Shown one piece after another: positions 39,781 through 48,286 of a DNA stretch of 50,070 nucleotides (position 1 is the first letter of the stretch; each line of letters starts with the position of its first letter). The position numbers and the translations under genes are program-made. The DNA comes from an uncultured Chloroflexota bacterium (GTDB lineage: Bacteria > Chloroflexota > Chloroflexia > Chloroflexales > Chloroflexaceae), in the NCBI GenBank assembly GCA_937120965.1, contig CAKZKA010000106.1, positions 1-50,070 on the forward strand, in the 5' to 3' direction. The notes beneath the pieces were generated by a model, which made no database searches, was not told the origin of the DNA, and was given only the letters and a program-made list of their open reading frames with translations.

Positions 39781-40104
39781 TAGGAACCGGGTCATAACTC
39801 TCTAACACTTTTGTAAAGTTAGCCGATCGAGAGTCTGGCGGCTGCACCACACCCGTTCCGGATGGAAGACTGGTGCAGGGAGAGTGCAGGAAGGGCCTGC
39901 GCCTTTCCCACCTCGCGAACCATGCCGGTAGTTGCAGGGGTGGAGGAGGGAGGCGAGGCCGACACGGTGACAGGCGTGGCAGCGACCGGTAGGGCATCGG
40001 GATCACGGGGCGCAGACGCAGCCATCACAAGGCTCATAGCCCGATGCTTGCACGGTAGTAGTTGCGCCCTGGCGCATTCGAACACGGACTATAACGACCC
40101 GATA

Positions 40105-40113
40105 TGGTATACT
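40105..40113 (+). promoter_or_regulatory. Extended -10 promoter candidate for the MBL hydrolase gene
   Basis: TGG-TATACT lies in a short AT-rich island. No good -35 is seen. Transcription would start near 40120, giving a 5' leader of about 215 nt before the ATG at 40336 with no evident small gene in it. Confidence 0.4.
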
Positions 40114-40335
40114 ATGAGCTATTCGGGGCACCATTGTGGCACTGGCCGCTCATCACGGTGATGATGCGAGATGTGTGGGCGCCTTGTCTGGCCGTCCGCG
40201 AGGGAGCGTCCTGCACCGCGATCCGGCACAATCACGGCTGCAGGCCGGTACCGTGGCGCCTGTCCCGCGCGGTGGTGGTGGGAAGGAATGGAGGGGAAGC
40301 GCATCCCCGGTGTTCTCCCTTTGCTGAGACTCCCC

Positions 40336-41094
40336 ATGCAGCTACGCTTTCTGGGTACCGGCACCTCGATGGGCGTTCCTGTCATCGGTTGCACGTGTGA
40401 GGTGTGCACCTCATCCGATCCGCGGAACCGGCGCACCCGCACCTCGGCGCTGCTCCGGGCAGGCGGGACAACCATTCTGATCGACGCGGGGCCGGATTTT
40501 CGCGCCCAGGCCCTTGCCGCCGGCTTGCAGCACCTCGACGCCGTCCTCCTGACCCACTCGCACTTCGACCATGTCGCCGGGCTTGATGACTTGCGGCCAC
40601 TCTGTCACCGGCGCGGCTGTGTGCCCGTCTACGGCGCTCCGCACACCCTGGCCGAGGTACGTGAACGCTTTGCCTACGCGTTCGACGAAACCTCAGCCGG
40701 CTCGACGCGCCCGAGCCTCGATCTCCGCCCTGTCAATGCGCCGTTTGTCGTCGGCGGCACGGAAATCCTGCCCTTCGATATTCTCCACGGCACCTGGACG
40801 ATCACCGGCTATCGGGTTGGTGGCCTGGGCTATGTGACCGACGCCAGCGCCATTCCCCCGGCGTCGTGGGATCTGCTCCAGGATCTCGATGTGCTCGTGC
40901 TCAACGCGCTCCGCCACGAACCGCATCCCACCCATTTTACACTGGCCCAGGCACTGGAGGTGATTGCGGCCCTGGCCCCGCGACGGGCGTACCTGGTGCA
41001 CATGACCCACCACATCGATCACGCCGCTGGCAGGTGGCTGCCTCCCGGTGTGGAGTTCGCCTACGACGGTCTGGAGGTAACCATCGCGTCGTGA
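40336..41094 (+). CDS. MBL-fold metallo-hydrolase (PhnP-like)
   Basis: This 252-residue metallo-beta-lactamase-fold enzyme has the HxHxDH motif at His74-Ser-His76-Phe-Asp78-His79. An N-terminal zinc-binding CxCxxC (Cys19, Cys21, Cys24) is followed by DPRNRRTRTS, both typical of the PhnP/YcbX-like cyclic phosphodiesterase group. Later metal ligands fit YVTDAS and HMTHHIDH. Hydrolysis of cyclic nucleotide or sugar phosphodiesters is likely but the substrate is not known. ATG 40336 gives a normal family N-terminus; upstream in-frame residues to 40171 look non-coding. The GT4 gene follows after 52 bp. Confidence 0.88.
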   Translation: MQLRFLGTGTSMGVPVIGCTCEVCTSSDPRNRRTRTSALLRAGGTTILIDAGPDFRAQALAAGLQHLDAVLLTHSHFDHVAGLDDLRPLCHRRGCVPVYGAPHTLAEVRERFAYAFDETSAGSTRPSLDLRPVNAPFVVGGTEILPFDILHGTWTITGYRVGGLGYVTDASAIPPASWDLLQDLDVLVLNALRHEPHPTHFTLAQALEVIAALAPRRAYLVHMTHHIDHAAGRWLPPGVEFAYDGLEVTIAS

Positions 41095-41146
41095 GGTCCT
41101 CGGTGGCGCCGCTGGCGCCCCGCTGCCTGGCGACCGCAGGCTGGCC

Positions 41147-42268
41147 ATGCGCATCGGCATCGACGCTCGTCTCAACGCCTATCGCCAGGGAGGCATCGCG
41201 CAGTACACGCGCCAGCTTCTCACGGCGCTCGCTGCCGAGGCCCCCGACGATACCTTCGTGGCCCTCCAGCACCATAGCCAGCACCGCCCCCTGGTCATTG
41301 CCGCCAACGTCGAGCGCGCCGCGTTGCTGACCCCACCACACAACCGCTTCGAGCAGGTGAGCCTGCCCCTCGAACTGCTGCCCCGACGTCTCGACCTCCT
41401 CCACTGCCCCGATTTCATCGCTCCGCGCCGCCGGCCCTGCCCGGCGGTGATCACTGTACACGACCTGGCCTTCCTCCACTTTCCCGAGATCCTCGATGCC
41501 GACGCCCGCCGCTACTACGGCCAGGTGCGCGCAGCCGTCCACGATGCCGAGGCGGTGATCACGGTCTCTGAGGCTACCCGCGCCGATATTGCCCATCTGC
41601 TCGACCTGCCGCCCGAACGCGTGGATGTGGTCTACGAGGCGGCTGATCCGCGCTTCGCGCCGGTGGCGGTAGCCACGGGCGAGCAGCGGGCGATCAACGG
41701 CTGCGCGATACAGGCAGGAAGCTTTCTGCTCTTTGTTAGCACTGTGGAACCGCGCAAGAACCTGGAAACCCTGCTGCGCGCGTTACGCCTCTGCCTTGAC
41801 CGACGCCCCCGCGCGGAGTACCGCCTGATTGTCGCCGGCAGTCGGGGCTGGCTCGACGAACCGATCTACGACCTGGTCGGCGCATTGCGCCTGCGCGATG
41901 CGGTATGCTTCCTGGGGGCCGTCAGCCTCGACGATCTTCCCTGGCTCTACAGCGCCTGCCGACTGTACGTGAACCCCTCACTCTACGAGGGCTTTGGCCT
42001 GCCGGCGCTGGAGGCGCTGGCATGTGGCGCGCCGTGCCTGGTCGCCAACACCAGCAGTCTGCCTGAAGTGGTGGGCGACGCGGCCCGCCTCGTCCCTCCC
42101 CGCGAGGTTGAAGCGTGGGCCGAGGCCATCGCCGAACTGTGGGAGGATGACGCGGCCCGCGCCGAGCTGGCCCGGCGCGGGCCGGAGCGCGCCGCGCGTT
42201 TCTCCTGGCGCCGCGCGGCATGGGAAACTCTGGCGATCTACCGCCGCGTCGCCGCGCAGGGCCGCTAA
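41147..42268 (+). CDS. GT4 family glycosyltransferase
   Basis: This 373-residue GT-B fold glycosyltransferase starts with MRIGIDARLN and the typical GIAQYTRQLL loop. The C-terminal Rossmann domain contains FVSTVEPRKNLETLLRA and the nucleotide-sugar-binding EGFGLPALEALA motif near residues 279-290. It should transfer a sugar from a nucleotide or phospho-activated donor to a lipid or polysaccharide. There is no clear polysaccharide cluster around it; its partner in the unit is the MBL hydrolase. It is convergent with the next gene, only 21 bp apart. Confidence 0.9.
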   Translation: MRIGIDARLNAYRQGGIAQYTRQLLTALAAEAPDDTFVALQHHSQHRPLVIAANVERAALLTPPHNRFEQVSLPLELLPRRLDLLHCPDFIAPRRRPCPAVITVHDLAFLHFPEILDADARRYYGQVRAAVHDAEAVITVSEATRADIAHLLDLPPERVDVVYEAADPRFAPVAVATGEQRAINGCAIQAGSFLLFVSTVEPRKNLETLLRALRLCLDRRPRAEYRLIVAGSRGWLDEPIYDLVGALRLRDAVCFLGAVSLDDLPWLYSACRLYVNPSLYEGFGLPALEALACGAPCLVANTSSLPEVVGDAARLVPPREVEAWAEAIAELWEDDAARAELARRGPERAARFSWRRAAWETLAIYRRVAAQGR

Positions 42269-42289
42269 CGTTGGGGGATTGGGGGAAGG

Positions 42290-43213
42290 TTACTCCTGGC
42301 GGAGCGCCGGGTGCAGCTTGGTAACAGCCAGCCACGCCTCGATCCCCTCGGCCGGCTGTACGCCCTGTTCGGTGACAATGCCCGCCAGAGCGGAAAGCGG
42401 GGTCAGGTCATAGTAGAGGTTGGTGATCCGCACCCCCGGAGGGGCCGCGTCCCAGACCTGTTCGGGCGGCCAGAGGGCCTGCGCAGGCGGCACGTAGCCT
42501 GGAGGAAGGAATTTCTCGCTGCCACACAGGGTATACATCGGCACGTTGCTGGCGCCTGCAGCCAGGGCGATGGCATAGGTGCCGACCTTGTTGACCAGAC
42601 CGCTAGCATCGAGATAATCGGCGCCGACCAGCACCACGTGCATCTGCGGAACCATGGCGACGGCGAGGGCGTCAATCACCAGGGTAACCTCAATACCGGC
42701 GGCGGCAAGTTCACTGGCCAGCGCGCGCCCTTCACAGCCCGGGCGCCCTTCGGCGCAAACCACGCGGAAGCGCCGGCCGGCGCGTTGGGCGTGACGCAGA
42801 GCGGCTCGCACGGTTGTGCTCCGGCCATTGGTGAGGATCTGGCCATCTTCGGGGATCAGGCGCAGGGCCGTTTCGGCAATCGCCGCTTCGTGGACGCGCA
42901 GCCAGCGCTTGAAATCGCCGGTGGCGTCGGCCACGTTGCGGCGGGCCTCATCGGCCGAGGCGGCGCCCTCGAGGCGCCAGAGTACGCCGTTGACCAGATT
43001 CACCAGCGGGGCCATGGTTGGATGCGCCCGGATCAGCGCCCATCCCACATCGAGCACTTGCTGGACCAGGCCCTCCTTCTGCGGCGAATGGTCTGTGCGA
43101 ACCAGGCGCTGAAACACCTCGGCGCTCTTTTCGGCCACCTCCACGGCCCCCGATAGATTGTCCTCTGCAATTGCGGCAATCGCCTGTTGGGTAAAGCTAT
43201 CCACGCCGTCCAT
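42290..43213 (-). CDS. eIF-2B/ribose-1,5-bisphosphate isomerase-like protein
   Basis: This 307-residue protein has the fold shared by eIF-2B alpha subunits, methylthioribose-1-phosphate isomerase and ribose-1,5-bisphosphate isomerase. An N-terminal helical region (about 1-115) precedes a Rossmann-like domain with ILTNGRSTTVRAAL, CAEGRPGCEGRALA, LVGADYL and NKVGTYAIALAA. In bacteria such proteins act on phosphorylated sugars rather than in translation, so a sugar-phosphate isomerase role is inferred. No Rubisco or AMP phosphorylase is nearby to support a nucleotide-salvage pathway. ATG 43213 is preferred; a TTG at 43231 would add six residues. Confidence 0.75.
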   Translation of the reverse strand: MDGVDSFTQQAIAAIAEDNLSGAVEVAEKSAEVFQRLVRTDHSPQKEGLVQQVLDVGWALIRAHPTMAPLVNLVNGVLWRLEGAASADEARRNVADATGDFKRWLRVHEAAIAETALRLIPEDGQILTNGRSTTVRAALRHAQRAGRRFRVVCAEGRPGCEGRALASELAAAGIEVTLVIDALAVAMVPQMHVVLVGADYLDASGLVNKVGTYAIALAAGASNVPMYTLCGSEKFLPPGYVPPAQALWPPEQVWDAAPPGVRITNLYYDLTPLSALAGIVTEQGVQPAEGIEAWLAVTKLHPALRQE

Positions 43214-43369
43214 CCTGTACGTGCTGATCAAACCGGCCCTGCTTCCACAAGCGCCGGTTCCGAGCGGTTGAGAGCATCGCGATCAGGATCTCATCCATAT
43301 GCATATGATACCGCATACTGCCGTATGGCGGTGCATTTCAGCGCTGGATTGGCACGTTCAGGATGCGCT

Positions 43370-43679
43370 AGCGTGAACCTGCGGAGAAACCGGGGTTCCC
43401 CGCACCCCTGCCTGTGGGGGCGCCAGCCGCTCCCAACAGCAGTTGGGGAATGGGTAAACCGGGTTTCCCCATTCTCCCTCCCTGAGGGGAAAGTTTGGGA
43501 GGGCTGCGCCCTTCCAATCATACACCTGTTTTCATCATGGCGTTGTACGGCGCAGCCGCATGGACAGCGGATGCGGCAAAACGCCTCGAGGACGTGGCGG
43601 GGAATGGGCCAACGAATGAGAAATGAAATGGGTCAACTTGAAGGACCCGGGGGCATAGCCCTCCAGAACCCCACACCTG
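43370..43679 (+). repeat. Family A repeats and adjoining short repeat E
   Basis: GCGTGAACCTGCGG with GGAGAAACCGGGGTTCCCC, then GGGTAAACCGGGTTTCCCC, a GGGAGGGCTGCGCCCTTCC module, TTTTCATCATGG and the CGGCGCAGCCG palindrome run to about 43567. Repeat E occupies 43592-43632. A further truncated family A piece (GGGGGCATAGCCCTCC...) ends at the family C element. Confidence 0.75.
43592..43632 (+). repeat. Short dispersed repeat E, copy 2
   Basis: GGGGAATGGGCCAACGAAT and GAGAAATGAAAT match 32424-32464 (opposite strand) at about 80 percent. No open reading frame of note lies here. Confidence 0.5.
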
Positions 43680-43776
43680 ATACCAATCATCGTTGATGCT
43701 GCCGCATTGCTTGAAGCGGTTTCAGGCGTTGTGCTGCCCAGCGTGACAATCCGTAATCCAAAATCTAAAATGGTAT
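43680..43776. mobile_element. Family C MITE-like element, copy 2
   Basis: Near-identical to 19491-19594 apart from a short internal deletion (one CACAATC unit missing). Ends are TACCAAT/ATGGTA with flanking TA. It truncates a family A unit on its left and abuts a partial family B element on its right. Confidence 0.7.
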
Positions 43777-43780
43777 AAGA

Positions 43781-43906
43781 GGTCCCCGCTCCAGCTTCGC
43801 TGGAGCGCCTGCGCTGAGCCTGTCGAAGCGGGGAGACCAGAGCCGCGCGCGGGGGCGTTCCAATGCGGTACAAGCCACATTGGCTCGAATGTTCTGTGCG
43901 CCCTTA
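43781..43906. mobile_element. Family B element, 5'-truncated copy 3
   Basis: Only the right half remains: CTCCAGC-TTC-GCTGGAG, CTGAGCCTGTCGAAG, GGGGGCGTTCCAATGCGG and the right end GTTCTGTGCGCCCTTA. The left part is missing beside the family C element. Bases 43907-43984 hold nothing further recognisable. Confidence 0.7.
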
Positions 43907-43984
43907 GGCGAGGGGCGGGGGGGGTGAGGCGCAGAGGTGGTGGCGCAAACACTCTACCCGTGAGCGAGAAGGCCTCACGGGCCA

Positions 43985-46405
43985 TCAGGCTTTGTGTGAA
44001 CCGATGGAGCGCCGTTTGAGCAACAGGTTGAAGATCTGCCGGACCTGCTCGATGGAGAAGGGTTTCGCCAGGAACAGGTTTCCGCTCTGCTCGAGCATCG
44101 TGCGGGTGGAGGGGCTGAGAGTGTCGCCGCTCACGAAGATCAGGCGTTCGGCGAGATCGGGGTTCCGGGCCCGCACGGCGCGCAACAGATCGAAGCCGTT
44201 CAGACCGGGCATTTTCACGTCACAGAGCACCGCATCGAACACTTCGCGTTCCAGCGTCTCCAGGGCCGCTTTGCCGCTACAGACGACCGTCGGGCGATGG
44301 CCAAGGGTTCGGAGCATGCGCTCAAGCAAAGCTCCGACCGGCTCTTCGTCGTCCACCACCAGCACCCGCAGGCTTGCGCCCGGCTCCTCGGCCTCGCCGG
44401 CAGGAACCGGCGTCGGGGCTTCGGACGGCAGCGCGGCGCGAACCGGCAGCGTGACGGTCACACATGTTCCAACCCCTACCTGGCTCTCGGCCCAGATCTG
44501 ACCCTCGTGCTCCTTAACAATCCCGAAGCAGATCGACAGGCCCAGGCCGGTACCCTGGCCCACCGGCTTGGTCGTAAAAAACGGGTTAAAAATCTTCTGC
44601 AGATCGCGCTCAGGAATACCCACACCGGTATCAATCACATCGATCCGGATCTGCGGATCGCCAGCGAGACCCGGTTCGAGACTGGTGCGGAGGGTAAGGG
44701 TGCCTCCGCCACCCTTTTGAACCATTGCGTAGCGGGCATTGGTGATAAGATTCAAAAACACCTGTTGCAGTTGATGGAAATCGGCGGTTGTCGAGGGCAA
44801 CGCCGGGTCAAGCTCCAGCCTGACCCCGATGTTTTCGACCCGCAACTGGTACTGCTGCAGAGCAAGGGCGCGGCGGATGGCCTCATTGACCGAGCCGGTC
44901 GTCCGCTCGGGTTTATGCTCACGGGCGAAGATCAGCAAGTTCTGGACAATTTTTGCGGCGCGTTCAGCCTGCGCGTGGATCTGTTCGATGTCCTGCCGGG
45001 ACTCGGCGGGCAGGCGCTCGTCCCGCAGCAAGAGCTGGGCGTAACCACTCACGCTGGTGAGGGGATTGTTCAACTCGTGGGCCACCCCGGCCACGAGCTG
45101 GCCAATGGCCGAGAGCTTCTCCGATTGCAGCAGTTGCTGCTCGAGGCGGCGTCGTTCGGTCAGATTACGGGCGATGCAATGCACCCCCTTGAAGCCGGCC
45201 CCATTGTGGATCACCTGGGCCGAGACCTCAAGATAGACCGGCTCGCCATCACGGCGCACCAGTTCCAGTTCAAACGGGGCCACGCTCTGCCCGGCGAGCA
45301 GTTGGCGCAGATACGGTTCAGCGCTGGCCCACGACTCGGGGGTGCAGAGAGTGCGCAGGGAACGTCCGAGCAACTCGCTCAGATCGTAGCCGGTGAGTTG
45401 CTGGCCGACCTTGTTAATCGTCGTGATCGCCAGCGCTTGATTAAGTATAAAGATCAGATCGTAGGCGTTGGCGAAGAGATCGCGGTAGCGTTGCTCCGAG
45501 AGCTTCACCTGTTCATAGAGCCGGGCATTTTCGATGGCAATAGCAGCGTAGTCGGCAAGGGTAGCCAGGAGGTACTCATCATTCTCAGAGAAGGAGCGAT
45601 CGGCCACACGATTATCAACCGCCAGGACGCCCTTGACCGTCGTGCCGAGCATGAGGGGCACCTGGAGGATGGCCCGCACCAGAAAGCCGGTTTTCACCTT
45701 CAGCGCCGTGCCGGCCCGCGCCTGATCGAGACGTATCGGCTTGCCGGTGCGAAAGACCTGCCCGGCCAGCGAGTCGTCAATAGGGAGGCGCAGACTCTGG
45801 GCGCGCTGTTCACCGAGGTTCTTTGCGGCGCGGAGGTACAGTTCCTGCTGGGTTTCATCGTGCAGGAGGAGGAACCCCTCTTCGGCCTGCGTGATAAACA
45901 CGCCAGCTTCGACGATACGCTGGAGCAACTGCTCCTGATCCATCAGACCGGTGACCGACTTGCCGATCCGGTAGAGCACGGTCAACTCCTGCACCCGTTG
46001 CTGGAGCGAGGCCGTAAGGCGCTCCTTATCTCGACGCAGGCGGCGCTCACGCAGCGCCTGGTCAATCACGGCGCGGGCCTCGATATCAGAGAAGGGCTTG
46101 ATCAGGTAATTCCGCGCCCCCAGACGGAAGGCTTCGACCGCAATGCTCTCGGAGCCGTGGGCGGTCATCAAGATGACCGGAACGTCGTAGCCCTCCTGCG
46201 CGATCATCCGTAACAGGTCAAGACCACTGATATCGGGAAGTTGCAGATCGAGCAGGATGAGGTCAGGAAGGCGCGTGCGGAGGCGTTGCAACCCCTGACG
46301 TCCAGTATGGGCGACGATTGCCGCAAACCCCAACTCGGGGAGCACATGGTTCGCCAGCAGGCTGGCAATGTGCTCGCTATCGTCAATAATGAGAATCTCT
46401 TCCAT
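43985..46405 (-). CDS. REC-GAF-PAS-histidine kinase-REC hybrid sensor
   Basis: This 806-residue cytosolic phosphorelay protein has an N-terminal REC (about 1-120, phospho-acceptor Asp53), a linker coiled coil and GAF (about 150-300). PAS (about 310-425), HisKA (His443 in VAHELNNPL), HATPase (about 550-660; DTGVGIPE, GTGLGLSI) and a C-terminal REC (about 678-800, Asp729) follow. A receiver at each end suggests input from another kinase and either autoregulation or output through a phosphotransfer partner. No partner lies nearby. ATG 46405 is preceded by AGGAAA. It is divergent from the PfkB kinase gene and has a good promoter. Confidence 0.93.
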   Translation of the reverse strand: MEEILIIDDSEHIASLLANHVLPELGFAAIVAHTGRQGLQRLRTRLPDLILLDLQLPDISGLDLLRMIAQEGYDVPVILMTAHGSESIAVEAFRLGARNYLIKPFSDIEARAVIDQALRERRLRRDKERLTASLQQRVQELTVLYRIGKSVTGLMDQEQLLQRIVEAGVFITQAEEGFLLLHDETQQELYLRAAKNLGEQRAQSLRLPIDDSLAGQVFRTGKPIRLDQARAGTALKVKTGFLVRAILQVPLMLGTTVKGVLAVDNRVADRSFSENDEYLLATLADYAAIAIENARLYEQVKLSEQRYRDLFANAYDLIFILNQALAITTINKVGQQLTGYDLSELLGRSLRTLCTPESWASAEPYLRQLLAGQSVAPFELELVRRDGEPVYLEVSAQVIHNGAGFKGVHCIARNLTERRRLEQQLLQSEKLSAIGQLVAGVAHELNNPLTSVSGYAQLLLRDERLPAESRQDIEQIHAQAERAAKIVQNLLIFAREHKPERTTGSVNEAIRRALALQQYQLRVENIGVRLELDPALPSTTADFHQLQQVFLNLITNARYAMVQKGGGGTLTLRTSLEPGLAGDPQIRIDVIDTGVGIPERDLQKIFNPFFTTKPVGQGTGLGLSICFGIVKEHEGQIWAESQVGVGTCVTVTLPVRAALPSEAPTPVPAGEAEEPGASLRVLVVDDEEPVGALLERMLRTLGHRPTVVCSGKAALETLEREVFDAVLCDVKMPGLNGFDLLRAVRARNPDLAERLIFVSGDTLSPSTRTMLEQSGNLFLAKPFSIEQVRQIFNLLLKRRSIGSHKA

Positions 46406-46530
46406 ACGATTTCCTGGCGCCTCTGTCCCGGGGGCCGGTTAGCGAAGCGTAACCGACAGCAACGGTGGGGAGACCCATACCTTCAGGCGCCTCTGAGATG
46501 CCAGCCAGGGGTTGCCGGCCGTGAATATAA

Positions 46531-46560
46531 ATTGTACACTACATTCCCTGGACATGGCAA
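46531..46560 (-). promoter_or_regulatory. Promoter of the hybrid sensor kinase gene
   Basis: On the minus strand TTGCCA (46560-46555), an 18 bp spacer and TACAAT (46536-46531) each match consensus at 5/6. Transcription would begin near 46524, about 118 nt before the ATG at 46405. Confidence 0.55.
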
Positions 46561-46735
46561 GGCGCGTGGCTGCAAGGATGAATTAACCAACACCAACACA
46601 GGCGATCACCATTGCGCCTGAAGGGCCGAATTTGGTCGTCCGCCTGCGTGGGCGGGAGATCGCGCCGCATTGCCGCGGCGACCCCGGAAGGTAACGCTCA
46701 GCCGCAGGCCCGTAAACGCGCGCCGTTAGTCGCCA

Positions 46736-46772
46736 CTGACTATACACGCCTGGACCTCGACCCTGTAGTCAG
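46736..46772 (+). promoter_or_regulatory. Inverted repeat in the leader of the PfkB gene
   Basis: CTGACTA (46736-46742) and TAGTCAG (46766-46772) form a perfect 7 bp inverted repeat. It includes a possible -10 (TATACA, 46741-46746). It could be an operator or an mRNA hairpin 27 bases before the start codon. The rest of the 393 bp divergent spacer shows no gene. Confidence 0.35.
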
Positions 46773-46798
46773 ATAAGGACCGACACAAACAACCTGGT

Positions 46799-47764
46799 AT
46801 GCCCATCACATCTGTTCTCACTGTTGCGATCATCGGTGATTTGAATGCCGATCTGACCTTTACAGTACCATTTTACCCCCATGAAGGCGATGATGTATCC
46901 GCCGATGCGCTCCGCTGGTACGGCGGCGGCACCGGTCTCAACGTTGCCGTGGCGTTTACGCGCCTGGGGGCAACGGCACGCCTGGTCGCCCGCGTAGGCA
47001 ACGACCCCGCGGCAGAGATTGCCCTGGGGGCGGCACGCCGGGTCGGCCTTGAGCTGGATCACATCCAGCGTGACCCGGATGCGCCAACCGGCCTGTGCGG
47101 CGTGGTGGTCAGCCCGGGGGGGCAACGCACCTTTGTCAGTTACCGGGGCGCCAATGTGCGCTGCGATCCGGCGGCCATTGAGACGATGCTGCTCGAGCGT
47201 TGCGACCTGCTTTTCGTATGCGGTCACGCTTTGCTGGAGGGGCCGCAGCGGGCGACAGCGGTGCGGGCCATTGACCTGGCTCACGCGCAGGGCGTTCCGG
47301 TGGCGCTGGACCTGTGCTTGCCGACCATTCGAGCGGCTCGTCGGCTGGTGCTCGGGCTGCTCCCGCGGCTCTGGTTGTTGACGTTGAACGAAGATGAACT
47401 GCGAGCGCTTGTTCCCGGAACGACCGTGCGACCGGCGATAGACGAACTCTTGATTGCCGGTGTCCGGCACGTTGCCGTCAAGCGTGGCGCCCAGGGGTGC
47501 AGTGTAGGGGAAGGCGCCACTCGTCTGAATGTGTTGCCTCCAGCCGTCACGGTTATTGACACCAACGGCTGCGGCGATGCGTTCGCGGCGGGTTTCGCGT
47601 GGGCCTTGCTACGGGGAGCCGATCTCCCCAGCAGCGCTGCGATTGGCAACGTGATGGGCGCCCTGACCGCCAGTCGCTACGGCGCCGCCGAAGCTATTCC
47701 GACCCTGGCCGAGATTGCCGCCCGTCTGGATCATTCGCTGCATCACCTCCTGATTCCTTCGTGA
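46799..47764 (+). CDS. PfkB family carbohydrate kinase
   Basis: This 321-residue ribokinase-fold kinase phosphorylates a sugar or nucleoside with ATP. The N-terminal GDLNADLTF and [16 protein letters not shown] signature lies at about 13-57. The C-terminal signature [13 protein letters not shown] begins at Asp254, with catalytic Asp260 in the anion hole. The exact substrate cannot be read from sequence. About 520 bp downstream on the same strand is a BtpA/SgcQ family gene. Since SgcQ-type proteins occur with sugar-utilisation genes in enteric bacteria, a shared carbohydrate role is possible. ATG 46799 has no close ribosome binding site. Confidence 0.88.
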   Translation: MPITSVLTVAIIGDLNADLTFTVPFYPHEGDDVSADALRWYGGGTGLNVAVAFTRLGATARLVARVGNDPAAEIALGAARRVGLELDHIQRDPDAPTGLCGVVVSPGGQRTFVSYRGANVRCDPAAIETMLLERCDLLFVCGHALLEGPQRATAVRAIDLAHAQGVPVALDLCLPTIRAARRLVLGLLPRLWLLTLNEDELRALVPGTTVRPAIDELLIAGVRHVAVKRGAQGCSVGEGATRLNVLPPAVTVIDTNGCGDAFAAGFAWALLRGADLPSSAAIGNVMGALTASRYGAAEAIPTLAEIAARLDHSLHHLLIPS

Positions 47765-47775
47765 TACCAGGGCTT

Positions 47776-48190
47776 ACTGATGTGAAAATATGGGGAAACC
47801 GGGGTTCCCCATCCCCCTCCCTGTGGGGGCGTCAGCCGCTCCCACCCGCGATTGGGATATGGGGAAACCGGGGTTCCCCATCCCCCTCCCTGTGGGGGCG
47901 TCAGCCCCTCCCACCCGCGGTTGGGCCATGGGGAATCCGGGTTCCCCATCCCCCTCCCTGTGGGGGCGTCAGCCCCTCCCACCCGCGGTTGGGCCATGGG
48001 GAACCCGGGGTTCCCCATCTCCCTCCCTGTAGGGGCGTCAGCCCCTCCCACCCGCGGTTGGGCCATGGGGAACCCGGGGTTCCCCATCCCCCTGCCCGGG
48101 GGGATCAGGCGCTCCCGGCGCCGGTGTGGAGGGTGAGGAAACCGGGTTTCTCCACCCTCCACACCGGGAGGGTTTGGGATGACGCAGCCC
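47776..48190 (+). repeat. Family A tandem array, five 68-69 bp units
   Basis: Starting with ACTGATGTGAAAATATGGGG, the ATGGGGAAACC or ATGGGGAACCC palindrome recurs at 47790, 47859, 47928, 47996 and 48065, a period of 68-69 bp. Units share CCCCCTCCCTGTGGGGGCGT and CTCCCACCCGCG blocks. A last partial unit with CGGTGTGGAGGGTGAGG and its complement ends near 48190. It fills the spacer between the PfkB and BtpA genes. Both strands are open in several frames, but only through the repeat period. Confidence 0.9.
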
Positions 48191-48286
48191 TGGTAATACT
48201 ATAAACGCGCCTTCAGCCCGAAACGACACTGCTTCGTACCGAAATTGGCTGTAAAACCCGATTGTATGTCCGGAAAGGAACCCTGT

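Noticed and set aside
44297-46213. 638-codon plus-strand frame within the hybrid sensor kinase
   Set aside because: It is the mirror of a well-supported kinase gene and shows no domain or ribosome site.
47790-48135. CRISPR array
   Set aside because: Regular spacing suggested it, but the intervening sequences are as similar as the repeats, the units are tandem and no cas gene is present.
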